Source: 2-12-FULL-65-11 sp049679965
Lineage (GTDB): Bacteria > Acidobacteriota > Vicinamibacteria > Vicinamibacterales > CAVVIG01
Length of the DNA: 21,470 nucleotides
Direction of reading: 5' to 3'
NCBI GenBank assembly: GCA_049679965.1
Contig: JBAUGX010000226.1
Span: 1 to 21,470, forward strand
Shown here: positions 8,901 to 15,975 of the stretch, in pieces
How positions within the stretch are numbered: position 1 is the first letter of the stretch
Layout of the letters: each line of letters begins with the position of its first letter
Translations under genes and position numbers: made by a program
Notes under the pieces: model-generated
What the model was told of the DNA's origin: nothing
Database searches by the model: none
What the model saw: the letters and a program-made list of their open reading frames with translations, nothing else

Positions 8901-11032
8901 TCTACTTCCTCCGCCATCAGGACATCCTGAGGGGATCCGAGCGCGTGCGCATCGAGCTGCGCAGCAAAGACTCGGGCATCGTCACCGGCGTGGTCAACCT
9001 GCGGTACGGCGTGGACTATGACATCGACTACCTGCAGGGCCGGCTGCTGCTGTCGGAGCCGCTGTCGTCGACCGCCGACGACAGCCTGCTCGTGCGCAGC
9101 AGTGGTTTGAGCGGCGACGAAGCCCATCTGGTGGCGCGGTATGAGTACACACCAGGTTTCGACGGGCTCGATGCCGTCGCCCGCGGCGGCCAGGGCCGTT
9201 TCTGGATTGGCGACCACGTCGGGCTCGGCCTGACCGGCAACGCCAACGAGGAAGGGGCCGCCGACAGCAGCCTCGGTGCCGGAGACGTGACCTTGCGGCT
9301 GACCAGCGATTCCTGGTTCAAGGTGCAGACGGCCCGGAGCGACGGTCTTCTCGCTCGCTCGCTGCGGTCCAATGATGGCGGATTCGGGTTTGCGGGCCCG
9401 AGCGACGCGTCGTTCACCGACGCGAATGCCGGGGCCCACCGCGCCGACGTCAGCGTTGGACTCGGCGACCTCAGCTTTCTGAAGGGCCGCGACGGTCGCG
9501 TCACCCTCTATGCGCAGAATCTCGACGCCGGCTACTCGGCGCCGGGCCAGGCGACGATCAAGGACACGGAGTTTTACGGCGGTACGGTGAGGATGCCCGT
9601 GATCGGCCGCCTGAGCCTCGCGGCCAAGGGCGACCAGCGGCTCGAATACCAGGGGCTGAGGACGCGGGCGATCGAAGTGGACGCGATCTACAAGGTGAAC
9701 GACAGGTGGAGCGTCAGCACGGGCGTCCGCAACGATCTACGTAAGGACACGTCGCCGGTCGTTCCGCTGACCCAGGAGCAGGGCGAGCGCACGGACGCCG
9801 TTGCGCAGGTGATGTTCGATCCAGGCGCCTCATGGCGCGCCTACGTCTTCGGCCAGAACACGGTCGCGTCAAGCGGCGGCCGCGAGGACAACGGGCGCGT
9901 CGGCGCGGGCGGCTCCTATCGCCCGACGAGACGCTTCAAGATCGACGGGGAGGCTTCCGATGGCGACCTTGGGTCCGGCGGCAGGGTCGGCACCAACTAC
10001 CTGTTTTCCGAGCGGACCAGTCTTTATCTGAACTATGCGCTCGAAAACGAGCGGACGGACAACGGCTTGCGCGTCCGTCGAGGCACCCTGGTCTCGGGCT
10101 CGAAGACGAGGCTGTCGGACACGACCAGCGTCTACCTCGAGGAGCGTTATCAGGACCGCGGATCGCTGACCGGCCTGACGCACGCCTACGGAGTCCAGCT
10201 CGTACCGAAAGAACGCTGGAATCTCGGCGCCAGCGCGGAGCTCGGCACATTGCACGATTCGCAGAGCGGCGCTCGGACCGATCGTAAGGCGACTGGAGTC
10301 CGTGTGGGTTACGGCGTGGATACGACGCAGGTGTCGAGTGGGGTCGAGTATCGCCGGGATAACGCAGAACAACCCGACACGACGCACACCGAAAGGACCG
10401 CGTGGCTCTTCCGGAACACCTTCAAGTTCAGCCTGACGCCGGACTGGCGCGTCATCGGCAAGCTGAACCACTCGGTCAGTGATAGCTCCCTCGGCGAGTT
10501 CTATGGGGGCGGTTACACGGAGGCGGTGGTCGGCTACGCGTACCGTCCGGTGCGGCACGACCGGGTGAACGCCCTGGCCAAGTACACGTACTTCTATAAC
10601 GTCCCGACCACGGATCAGGTGGCATTGCAGAACACCGCGGTGGAGTTCATTCAGAAGAGCCACGTCGCGGCGGTCGATCTGACGTACGACGTCACGGCCG
10701 ACTGGTCAATCGGCGGCAAGTACGCGTACCGCCTGGGACAGGTGAGCCTCGATCGCGAGCAGCCGCAATTCTTCGACAACACCGCGCGGCTCGCGGTGTT
10801 GCGCGTGGACTGGCGGTTCCACCCGGGCTGGGAGAGCCTGGTCGAGGGGCGCATGCTCGACCTCCCGGATGTCGGTCAACGCCGCGGCGGCGCGGTGACC
10901 GCGATCTACCGTTACGTGGGCAAACATCTGAAGGTCGGCGGCGGCTACAACTTCACCGACTTCTCCGACGACCTGACCGACCTGAGCTACCACCACCGAG
11001 GATTCTTCGTCAACGTCATCGGGACCATGTGA
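5978..11032 (+). CDS. OmpA-domain outer-membrane beta-barrel protein
   Basis: About 1684 residues from ATG 5978 (AGGTG 6 bases upstream). GTG 5969, overlapping the previous stop as GTGA, is equally usable; either way the genes are translationally linked. Residues 1-23 are a signal peptide (LALMIGFLVLTASGGAAQ). Three OmpA-like domains follow at roughly 80-200, 240-365 and 390-510, each with a VRFIGYTDAAPL-like strand, an LSxxRA helix and, in the first two, an LNRRVEVE end. A beta-sandwich linker spans about 530-780 (GGGTVKVQGSGIPANYTVWV). From about 790 to the end come amphipathic strands typical of an outer-membrane barrel (HYPTFGDDS, GKFYVKANRGENYGMWGNF). The C-terminus GFFVNVIGTM resembles a terminal barrel strand, though it ends in Met rather than Phe. 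OmpA domains bind peptidoglycan; the barrel would sit in the outer membrane. No TonB plug is recognised. It probably anchors or exports the upstream DUF11 protein; the exact job is unknown. Confidence 0.88.
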   Translation: MNTQRHLALMIGFLVLTASGGAAQVGTAKPGEPVERHLSGDQPIREWSQDPSRLHGERGDRLEIRQVAGETVETVKLKNVVPPIRFQSGVAQIPPDYVGKITEFLNGMRDRRNVRVHFVGHADSQPLSDALVRVFGDNAGLSRERAGEVAEYFKTALGLPPEAITYEWVGDTQPIASNATPEARALNRRVEVEVWYDEVREALKEQGVVIADDVKRILVCRTETVCKMRFKEGFTARTRVRNLVAPLRYEDDTVPVTDAFTTLVQQALANLRDKQGVMVRFIGYTDAAPLAGRDERIYGNHLALSKARAYRVGLAVQEALGLPTSAIESDGRGAAQPIATNATEQGRTLNRRVEVEFWYDDPLQALPDEPQLCPGDLSEMVTRVYDPPWGSIATIELENGQPIIPAGFAATLTRALTDIAGRTNARLRFIGYTKNERLDRRTASVYGDDVGLSAERAHRAMDLVMKDPLLSTARAEHEGRGYVQSDDVANAGFIQGELSFVRVQVVYDEPLPLDNYEGVDITRLTQELRPKSPFELNVMHITVDGKPIDDLNRSSSDVQRCTDVALDDASIQFHFDNLEARPRLAVAAHPVAVTVGDAVRFRMYNNYSSFIERAEIRIFDPQQSVQAPPLDIVAVDAAGLAEWRPAAETLTGATRELKYLLRAYDSKGHFDETDTRLLWLSREPLPSGEGEAVTSDGASPRELLAAHGESDLARRQIPIGGGTVKVQGSGIPANYTVWVAGRQVPVDPQGRFAAEEILPAGTHTVEVAVIDDAGNGSLYLRDLEFRRTDLFYLGVADVTLSENRASGPVDLQQGANAPLPYNSSLVGRLAFYLNGDVSERWRVTASADTREGPVKDLFSNFLDKSPGSLFRRIDPDNHYPTFGDDSVVKDMAPTLGKFYVKANRGENYGMWGNFKVGYLGNELAHVDRGLYGANAHYSSLAATRFGERRATLDGFAAEPGTMSSYEEFRGTGGSVYFLRHQDILRGSERVRIELRSKDSGIVTGVVNLRYGVDYDIDYLQGRLLLSEPLSSTADDSLLVRSSGLSGDEAHLVARYEYTPGFDGLDAVARGGQGRFWIGDHVGLGLTGNANEEGAADSSLGAGDVTLRLTSDSWFKVQTARSDGLLARSLRSNDGGFGFAGPSDASFTDANAGAHRADVSVGLGDLSFLKGRDGRVTLYAQNLDAGYSAPGQATIKDTEFYGGTVRMPVIGRLSLAAKGDQRLEYQGLRTRAIEVDAIYKVNDRWSVSTGVRNDLRKDTSPVVPLTQEQGERTDAVAQVMFDPGASWRAYVFGQNTVASSGGREDNGRVGAGGSYRPTRRFKIDGEASDGDLGSGGRVGTNYLFSERTSLYLNYALENERTDNGLRVRRGTLVSGSKTRLSDTTSVYLEERYQDRGSLTGLTHAYGVQLVPKERWNLGASAELGTLHDSQSGARTDRKATGVRVGYGVDTTQVSSGVEYRRDNAEQPDTTHTERTAWLFRNTFKFSLTPDWRVIGKLNHSVSDSSLGEFYGGGYTEAVVGYAYRPVRHDRVNALAKYTYFYNVPTTDQVALQNTAVEFIQKSHVAAVDLTYDVTADWSIGGKYAYRLGQVSLDREQPQFFDNTARLAVLRVDWRFHPGWESLVEGRMLDLPDVGQRRGGAVTAIYRYVGKHLKVGGGYNFTDFSDDLTDLSYHHRGFFVNVIGTM

Positions 11033-11080
11033 ACGCCCGCGTGGCCGCCTCCAGGATTGGCATATGATCCGGCGATTACG

Positions 11081-11971
11081 ATGGCCCTTCGATTCATTGG
11101 CATCTTGCTTCTGGGTGCCGTGGCAGCCGCGCAGGGCGGCGCGACCGGACGCTTGCTCGCGCTGCTGCGATCGTCGGACCCTGGCAGAAATCACAAAGAG
11201 TTCCTGACCGCCGTTGTCGAGGCGGGACCTGCCGCTCTTCCAGCACTGGACCAACTGTTGGGCCCTGTGGGCCCTGCACCGAACGCCCAAAGCAGAAAAT
11301 ACGTGCTCGCCTCGATCGGTCTGATCGGTGGAAGCCAGGCCCTTTCAATCATCCGGGGCGAATACGACCGCGGCGACAAGACCCTCAAGCCGGCTCTGGC
11401 TGCTGTCCTCGCAACGGCGGATTCTCCGCAGAGCCGCGCCTCCCTGGTTGGCATGCTCGGGGAAGATCCCGACGACATCGCCACGCTCCAGGCCGCGGCG
11501 CTGGCGCTCGGCATCCTCCGAGCCCCAGAGGGAGCTAGTGCGCTCCAGTCGTTTTCGGCGAGTCCCCACTCACCAGAGGCGGAGATTGCGGAGTTGGCGT
11601 TGCATTGGATGGCGATCGGCGAGTGGCGTGTCGACGTCCAGAACGGCGGGGAGCGCGATCGCGCTCTTGCCGCGGTGTTGAGAAACGGTATTCCCGGCGT
11701 CCCGGAGACCGTTCCGGTGTTCGACGAGGATACAAGAAGAACCTGGAAATACGGGGCTTCCGGCTGGAAGTCGAGTCCCACGCAGGCTGCCGACCGCGCC
11801 ACGTTCGGACCGACCGCCTACAGCGTGATCAGTGCCAATGGCGTCCGTGCCGCTGTTTCGATCGAGTCTCGGTGCGGGCCGGGCTGCGGCGGAGGCTCCT
11901 ACGATTTCATTCTTCGCAAGGTCAGCGGGCAATGGAGAGTCCAATCCATTTTCCCGGCCTCAATTGGTTGA
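11081..11971 (+). CDS. Secreted HEAT-like repeat protein
   Basis: 296 residues from ATG 11081. The frame is open back to TTG 11057, but the ATG gives a compact signal peptide (MALRFIGILLLGAVAAA/QG). Residues about 20-180 are Ala/Leu-rich paired helices of HEAT/armadillo type (LPALDQLLGPV, TLQAAALALGIL, EIAELALHWMA), usually a scaffold for protein contacts. The last 60 residues form a different small beta-rich domain with SRCGPGCGGGSYDFIL and SGQWRVQSIF. There is no lipobox, so the protein is probably soluble in the periplasm. The ribosome site is weak. It begins 48 bases after the barrel gene with no obvious terminator between, so it may be read through from the c-di-GMP-controlled unit. No specific function is recognised. 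Confidence 0.75.
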   Translation: MALRFIGILLLGAVAAAQGGATGRLLALLRSSDPGRNHKEFLTAVVEAGPAALPALDQLLGPVGPAPNAQSRKYVLASIGLIGGSQALSIIRGEYDRGDKTLKPALAAVLATADSPQSRASLVGMLGEDPDDIATLQAAALALGILRAPEGASALQSFSASPHSPEAEIAELALHWMAIGEWRVDVQNGGERDRALAAVLRNGIPGVPETVPVFDEDTRRTWKYGASGWKSSPTQAADRATFGPTAYSVISANGVRAAVSIESRCGPGCGGGSYDFILRKVSGQWRVQSIFPASIG

Positions 11972-12040
11972 GAAGTGGTATCGTCTGCGGCCAGGAACAG
12001 GACTTGACCCTCGCGTGGAGTTTCGTGAAAGGAGACGGCA

Positions 12041-13609
12041 ATGTGTTCATACGGTGACGAGCACGACAACGGTGCGTTGTTCGAGCACGACGGCGTCGAT
12101 CACGGTGCGCGCGATTTGTCGGTATCCCGTCGGGAAATGCTCGCCGTTCTGGGCGGTAGCGCCGCCGCGCTGGTCAGCACTGGATCGGTGAGGGCGGCCC
12201 AGGCTCCCGTCCAGGCCGCGGCCGTGGCCGCTCCGCCTACGGAATCCGGGAAGATGACCGGGACGAAGTTTCGAGCGTTGGTCCGGATCACTGGAGGGGC
12301 GAACGGTCCTGTCCTGGCCCTCGAGACCGTGACGATGCAGCCGATCCACCCGCTGCAGATCGTGCTGCGCATGACCGCGGCACAGACCTGCTACACGACC
12401 ACGGCGGCCCTTGCCACCAATGCAACCCCCGTGCTTCAACAGGCCGCGGTGGCTGCCGTGACCGGAGGCGGCCGAGGTGCCGTCGTACCCACCACGCCCA
12501 CACTCATACCGCCGGCAGCCGCTCCGGCTGGAGGCAGGGGAGCTGCGCCGGCTGCGCCGGCGGCGGGCGGACGAGGCGGCGCTGCAGCCCCACCGCCTAT
12601 AGCCGCTGCGGTGACAGGACACGGCGGCGTCGGCATCGTCGAGCAGGTTGGCTCGATGGTCAAGCGCGTGCGCCCAGGCGATCTCGTCATCATGTCGATC
12701 CAGGCTCACTGCGGCACGTGCGCCACCTGCCTGGTCGGCCGCGCCGATCTCTGCCGCGGCCTGGTTGGCCGCATCGCGGCCCCGACCGGGAGGCTGTCTG
12801 ACGGCACCCCTGTCACCATGGTCGGCAACGGATTCTCCGAGTTCCTTGTCGCGTGGGAGGAAGCCGCCATTCCGGTGTGGACGACCGTGCCCGCCGCGGA
12901 GTTATCTCTGCTCGCCTGTGTGACCTCAACCGGTCTGGGAATGGCGATGTGCCGGATCCCGGTCGATCCGGGTTCGGACGTCATCGTGATGGGCCTCGGG
13001 CCAGTGGGCATGAGCGCCCTTCAGGGTGCGCGCATTCAAGGCGCTCGACGGATCGTCGGAGTCGACCCCATCAGATATCGGCGCGACCTGGCGATGAAGC
13101 TCGGGGCCACGGCGGTCGTGGATCCGAACGCCGAGGGAGCGAACCTGCAAACCACGCTTCGCAACATGGTGGGTGATGAAGCGGTCGGCCGTCAGTCCGT
13201 CGGACAGAACGGCGCCGGAGCGAACTTCGTGCTCGAAGCCGTTGGCGGAACACGTTTCAAACCTACGGTTGAAGCGCCCACGGATTTGACCGGCGTGCAG
13301 GCGCTTGCCAACGCCTATGCGGTTGTGGGAAATCCGGGCGTCATCAGGACCTGCGGTATCGCGTACCCGGGCGGATCGATGCTCCAGATCCCGGCCGGCG
13401 CGTTCTCCAATGGTTCCATCACGCACGCACCGGGCAACTTCGCCGGCGTGCAGCCGCTGCGCGATATCCCGCGGTTCGTCAAGCTGGCCGAACGCGGCGT
13501 GCTCGACCTGAAGTCGATGGTCGGCGTCACCATGGGCCCAGACAAGTTCAAGGACGCACTTCAGGTTGCCGCCGATCGGTCCGCCATCACTTCCGTCGTC
13601 GTCGCCTGA
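12041..13609 (+). CDS. Tat-signal zinc alcohol dehydrogenase-like protein (MDR family)
   Basis: 522 residues; ATG 12041 has AAAGGAGA 6-8 bases upstream. A twin-arginine signal (SVSRREMLAVLGG, Arg30-Arg31, then AAALVSTG) predicts Tat export. The medium-chain dehydrogenase core shows catalytic-zinc ligand candidates Cys117 (TCYTT), His194 (TGHGG, where the usual Glu is Gly) and Cys293 (LACVTSTGLG); a complete structural-zinc set CGTCATCLVGRADLC (Cys224, 227, 230, 238); and a Rossmann GLGPVG (318-323) followed by Asp342, which favours NAD over NADP. Residues about 123-190, between Cys117 and His194, are replaced by a Gly/Arg/Ala/Pro-rich linker with GGRGA repeats. Family reaction: NAD(P)-linked oxidation of alcohols or reduction of aldehydes. 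Substrate unknown. Exported NAD-dependent enzymes are unusual, so activity is uncertain. Confidence 0.85.
   Translation: MCSYGDEHDNGALFEHDGVDHGARDLSVSRREMLAVLGGSAAALVSTGSVRAAQAPVQAAAVAAPPTESGKMTGTKFRALVRITGGANGPVLALETVTMQPIHPLQIVLRMTAAQTCYTTTAALATNATPVLQQAAVAAVTGGGRGAVVPTTPTLIPPAAAPAGGRGAAPAAPAAGGRGGAAAPPPIAAAVTGHGGVGIVEQVGSMVKRVRPGDLVIMSIQAHCGTCATCLVGRADLCRGLVGRIAAPTGRLSDGTPVTMVGNGFSEFLVAWEEAAIPVWTTVPAAELSLLACVTSTGLGMAMCRIPVDPGSDVIVMGLGPVGMSALQGARIQGARRIVGVDPIRYRRDLAMKLGATAVVDPNAEGANLQTTLRNMVGDEAVGRQSVGQNGAGANFVLEAVGGTRFKPTVEAPTDLTGVQALANAYAVVGNPGVIRTCGIAYPGGSMLQIPAGAFSNGSITHAPGNFAGVQPLRDIPRFVKLAERGVLDLKSMVGVTMGPDKFKDALQVAADRSAITSVVVA
13490..13528 (+). repeat. Direct repeat copy 1 (inside dehydrogenase gene)
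   Basis: This 39-base stretch encodes ERGVLDLKSMVGV near the end of the dehydrogenase. It matches 17990-18028 at 35 of 39 positions by eye. The partner copy lies outside any convincing gene, past the mobile element and the hydrolase-like gene. Confidence 0.7.
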
Positions 13610-13617
13610 CCAAACAG

Positions 13618-13643
13618 GAAGCCGGGCCTTCGGGCCCGGCTTC
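13618..13643 (+). terminator. Hairpin terminator after the dehydrogenase gene
   Basis: GAAGCCGGGCC (13618-13628) and GGCCCGGCTTC (13633-13643) make a perfect 11-bp stem closed by a C(UUCG)G tetraloop, nine bases after the TGA. No T-run follows, so it may act with Rho or as an mRNA 3' stabiliser rather than as a pure intrinsic terminator. Confidence 0.75.
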
Positions 13644-13711
13644 ACACCGCCTGGGAATACACGCCGCCCGCGCTCGAACGGGTGAAGCTGCTCCCGTAGC
13701 CGGCTCACCGA

Positions 13712-13745
13712 CGCCAACTGCCGTCACGTCGATGGCAACCGCAGT
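13712..13745 (+). repeat. Interrupted inverted repeat, left part (transposon target site)
   Basis: CGCCAACTGC at 13712-13721 is perfectly complementary to GCAGTTGGCG at 16725-16734. With the mobile element and one target copy removed, the arms lie 19 bases apart and form a hairpin of about 13 bp (one C-C mismatch). The element therefore landed inside the right arm of a pre-existing hairpin downstream of the dehydrogenase gene. Confidence 0.7.
13738..13745 (+). repeat. Target-site duplication, left copy
   Basis: ACCGCAGT directly abuts the left terminal repeat; an identical 8-mer follows the right terminal repeat at 16722-16729. An 8-9 bp duplication is what IS1-family elements produce. Confidence 0.85.
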
Positions 13746-13770
13746 GGCACTGTCTCAGTTTGACGGATGG
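13746..13770 (+). repeat. Left terminal inverted repeat
   Basis: It starts GGCACTGTCTCAG and ends GACGGATGG. It matches the reverse complement of 16697-16721 at 24 of 25 positions. Confidence 0.85.
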
Positions 13771-13872
13771 GAACTTCAGTTGCGTGGTTCGCATCAACGG
13801 TGGGGATTGAGCCTTTGACAAACCCAATCGAGTGGCGATTAGGTCGTTTCCAGGCCCATGACGGCTAGTGGG

Positions 13873-14514
13873 TTACTTCGTAAGGGCGATTGGGGCATCG
13901 AACGGTTGCTCCTGCCATTGCCAATTGGTTCGGCCATGCTTGGCGTCAAAGCGTCGCAGAACCCGGAAGGTCTTGGGGATGATCCATGGCTGGAATTGTA
14001 CCAATAGCGACACATCAAGAATCGGGAATGTGCCGCGGCCAACGGGAACTAATTGGTTGAATGGACAGATCAGGGTCATGGCTTGTGATGGAGCCAAGGT
14101 GGGGAATGGGATGGCGATATTTCCGCCGTTATCGTCGATTCTTGTTTGTGTCTCTAGAATCACGGCGCGAATTGAGCAATCAGCGGAGATATTGGTGATT
14201 GGGAAGTAGCCGACGTTAGTCAAGACAAAGGGGACTGAAAATGGCGTTGCGGTATCAAGCGGCTGGCCTGGCGTTAGGTCCACTCTCGGCCAAATCTGGA
14301 CAAGCCCAACGAGCGTCCCGACAGCTCCGACGACGGCCACGATGGCAGCGACTGCTCCCTTCGCTCGCCAACCGGAGCGGGTCTTTTCAAGCGAGTGCTT
14401 GGGCGTTTTGGTGGTTCCTGGAGGGGGCTGTGCTGGGGATGGCTGGGATTGTGCTCCTAATGCTGCTCTTCGGCGCTGTCGCGCTTTTCGTCTTGCACGT
14501 TCTTTTGGGCTCAT
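13873..14514 (-). CDS. Hypothetical single-pass membrane protein (transposon passenger)
   Basis: 213 residues from the ATG at 14514 (weak ribosome site). Residues 1-20 are extremely basic (KERARRKARQRRR). A Pro/Thr linker follows, then one transmembrane helix at about 52-74 (GAVAAIVAVVGAVGTLVGLV), then an extracytoplasmic domain of about 135 residues that looks all-beta (VPFVLTNVGYFPITNISADC), with two cysteines that could pair. The positive N-terminus implies N-in, C-out topology. It lies 52 bases downstream of the XRE gene on the same strand, so it is probably the last gene of the transposase transcript. No family is recognised; a role in the element's maintenance or a host-benefit function cannot be told from sequence. 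Confidence 0.72.
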   Translation of the reverse strand: MSPKERARRKARQRRRAALGAQSQPSPAQPPPGTTKTPKHSLEKTRSGWRAKGAVAAIVAVVGAVGTLVGLVQIWPRVDLTPGQPLDTATPFSVPFVLTNVGYFPITNISADCSIRAVILETQTRIDDNGGNIAIPFPTLAPSQAMTLICPFNQLVPVGRGTFPILDVSLLVQFQPWIIPKTFRVLRRFDAKHGRTNWQWQEQPFDAPIALTK

Positions 14515-14566
14515 GAGGCCGAGCTTAGTGCGTTCTGGGCTTTGGAGATGATTTTTTTCGGCCTGC

Positions 14567-14812
14567 TCAGTCGCGCCACGGCGACTTGTGCGGGAAGAAG
14601 TCGGAGAGTTGGCAATCGAGCGCGTGCGCCAGGAGCACGATCGTTCCGAGTTTGACGTCGCGGCCCTTCTCGACCTTTTCTAGCCCCTGGCGCGTCACCC
14701 CTGCCATGTCGGCAAGTTCCTGCTTTGACATCCCTGAATTAAGCCTCGCGGCGCGCAATTCTTTCGCGAACGCTTCAAGCACAGGGCGGATGAGGAGTCC
14801 AGGCGGCGTCAT
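14567..14812 (-). CDS. XRE/Cro-C1 family HTH regulator (transposon passenger)
   Basis: 81 residues. GAAAGGAG lies 6 bases before the ATG, a strong ribosome site, and ATGA overlaps the transposase stop (14809-14812), so translation is coupled. Residues about 15-75 are a full Cro/C1 helix-turn-helix (LRAARLNSGMSKQELADMAG, VTRQGLEKVEKGRD, TIVLLAHALDCQLSDFF) with nothing else attached. Such minimal regulators often repress their own or a neighbouring promoter; here the natural candidate is the transposase promoter or the dyad at 15925-15937. It might also be an orphan antitoxin, but no toxin-like partner is visible. Target inferred only. Confidence 0.87.
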   Translation of the reverse strand: MTPPGLLIRPVLEAFAKELRAARLNSGMSKQELADMAGVTRQGLEKVEKGRDVKLGTIVLLAHALDCQLSDFFPHKSPWRD

Positions 14813-15666
14813 GCTGCTACTCCTTTCTCAGCGACGTCCAGTAGGCCCACGATGTCCTCAAGACTCCAAACGCGATCCGCGAGTCCTGCCGCCATAGCGG
14901 GAGTACCCTTCAGCACGGTTTGCTTGCGACCGAAGTTGTAATACACGTAGTGAATCGCGAGCGCATGTCCATGATTCTGAATCTTCTTCGAGTGACCGTT
15001 GGTCAATCTTGTGAATCGGCGCATAGACATCCGCATCGTGAGATTTTGCCTCTCGATGTAGCTGGTCGAGATGTGACGAGGATTTGGATCGCCTGATACG
15101 ATCTCTGTGCGTGAGCTGATGCAGACGGGTGGCGCGTATCGCCGTTCTGCGTTTGGGTCGCTCCCGTACACTTTTATCAACCTCGCAAAATCGATGTCAG
15201 TCCCGAAGGCCGCATCGGTTGCCGTGAGGTACGCGTGTAGACCGTCCGTGGTTAGTTGCACGCGGTTCTCAAGGCGCGAGGCCAAGTCGTGCATGAACGG
15301 GAGCGCGGTCTCTGCATCGCGCCGCCCCACCATCCAATTCACGACGAGCTTGCTATCCGCGTCCATCCCGACCCAAGTCCACACGTCACCGTAGCCGAAT
15401 GCGCCCTTCTTCTCCTCAGGCACGTTCTGACGACGTGCGTAGCAGAACGTCCAGACCTCATCGCATTCGACACGAGTCGTCTGGAGATTTCGCACGTGCT
15501 GATCGTGAAAGGCCGCGCACGCGGTGCCTATATCCACCAGCAATTTCGTTACGGTGTTGATCGACGCGCCGGTCATGCGCGTGATGGCGCGAAGGCTGTT
15601 GCCCTCGCTCATCATCCCCACAATCTGCGCCCGCTTTGAAGTGCTCAGCCTGTTCATACTGAACAT
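14809..15666 (-). CDS. IS1-family DDE transposase
   Basis: 285 residues in a single frame from ATG 15666 (MFSMNRL), or from ATG 15657 three codons later. An N-terminal helix-turn-helix (LSTSKRAQIVGMMSEGNSLR, residues 8-45) corresponds to InsA; the catalytic part matches InsB. Acidic residues expected for the active site are Asp69 (ECDEVW), Asp141 (TTDGLHAY) and Glu205 (YIERQN), followed by the IS1-like helix NLTMRMSMRRFTRLTNGHSK. All are intact. No frameshift is needed, unlike the classic IS1 InsAB'. A possible promoter is TGGACT (15693-15688) and CATAAT (15670-15665), spaced 17 bases, which would make the ATG at 15657 nearly leaderless. It mobilises the element bounded by 13746-16721. Confidence 0.92.
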   Translation of the reverse strand: MFSMNRLSTSKRAQIVGMMSEGNSLRAITRMTGASINTVTKLLVDIGTACAAFHDQHVRNLQTTRVECDEVWTFCYARRQNVPEEKKGAFGYGDVWTWVGMDADSKLVVNWMVGRRDAETALPFMHDLASRLENRVQLTTDGLHAYLTATDAAFGTDIDFARLIKVYGSDPNAERRYAPPVCISSRTEIVSGDPNPRHISTSYIERQNLTMRMSMRRFTRLTNGHSKKIQNHGHALAIHYVYYNFGRKQTVLKGTPAMAAGLADRVWSLEDIVGLLDVAEKGVAA

Positions 15667-15878
15667 TATGCTTGAGACTGTCAGCCTAGTCCAGTAAATA
15701 ATGCGGGGTCCCGCACTTTGTTGTGGATCTGGCTGATTGGCTGGGCTACGATGTGGGAATCGCGGGTCGGACTGGGGCGTTCTCTTGCGGAGGAACCCCA
15801 GCCCTTCCCTCTGTGCGAGGAAAGGAGCCGAGTGTGATCAAATTAGTTCCTAGCGTGTTTGAGCACGCGTGAACCAAG

Positions 15879-15910
15879 GGGAGGGATGGTATATGCCCTC
15901 CCCAGCTCTT
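15879..15910 (+). terminator. Intrinsic-terminator-like hairpin
   Basis: GGGAGGG (15879-15885) pairs with CCCTCCC (15896-15902) across a 10-base loop, followed by AGCTCTTTTCC. The shape is that of a Rho-independent terminator, located about 70 bases before the next + strand gene. It would end a transcript starting near 15709 or insulate the downstream gene. Confidence 0.55.
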
Positions 15911-15924
15911 TTCCGTTAATAACT

Positions 15925-15937
15925 GTACCACTGGTAC
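15925..15937 (+). promoter_or_regulatory. Palindromic operator candidate
   Basis: GTACCA and TGGTAC are perfect inverted arms around one C, 38 bases before the ATG of the winged-helix-like gene. The size and symmetry suit a dimeric repressor such as the XRE protein or the winged-helix protein of the same element. The binding partner is inferred. Confidence 0.4.
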
Positions 15938-15975
15938 TTATCCATTTCAATACTGGATTAGTACGGGGGAGAAGT

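Larger units (their letters stand above)
15667..15975. other. 309-base structured non-coding stretch inside the transposon
   Basis: No convincing gene is present. Seen on the + strand: a promoter-like pair (TTGAGA 15672-15677, AATAAT 15697-15702); a near-palindrome TGCGGG-GT-CCCGCA (15702-15715); a hairpin CTGGGG/CCCCAG (15772-15777 with 15796-15801); a hairpin GCGTG/CACGC (15853-15857 with 15864-15868); a terminator-like hairpin (15879-15902) with a T-rich tail; and a dyad GTACCA-C-TGGTAC (15925-15937). The layout could be a small RNA of about 200 nt, or a regulated leader between two divergent genes. Confidence 0.45.

Noticed and set aside
7472..9439. 655-codon open frame on the minus strand opposite the barrel gene
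   Set aside because: It is a GC-driven antisense shadow: Arg/Ala/Val-rich with no recognisable domain, while the opposite strand encodes coherent OmpA and barrel motifs.
15702..15715. TGCGGGGTCCCGCA palindrome as a nested insertion-sequence end
   Set aside because: No matching copy exists on the other side of the transposase and no duplication flanks it; the outer 25-bp repeats explain the element.
15859..15975. Upstream extension of the winged-helix-like gene
   Set aside because: It crosses a terminator-like hairpin and the dyad; ATG 15976 has a clear GGGGGAGAAG before it.
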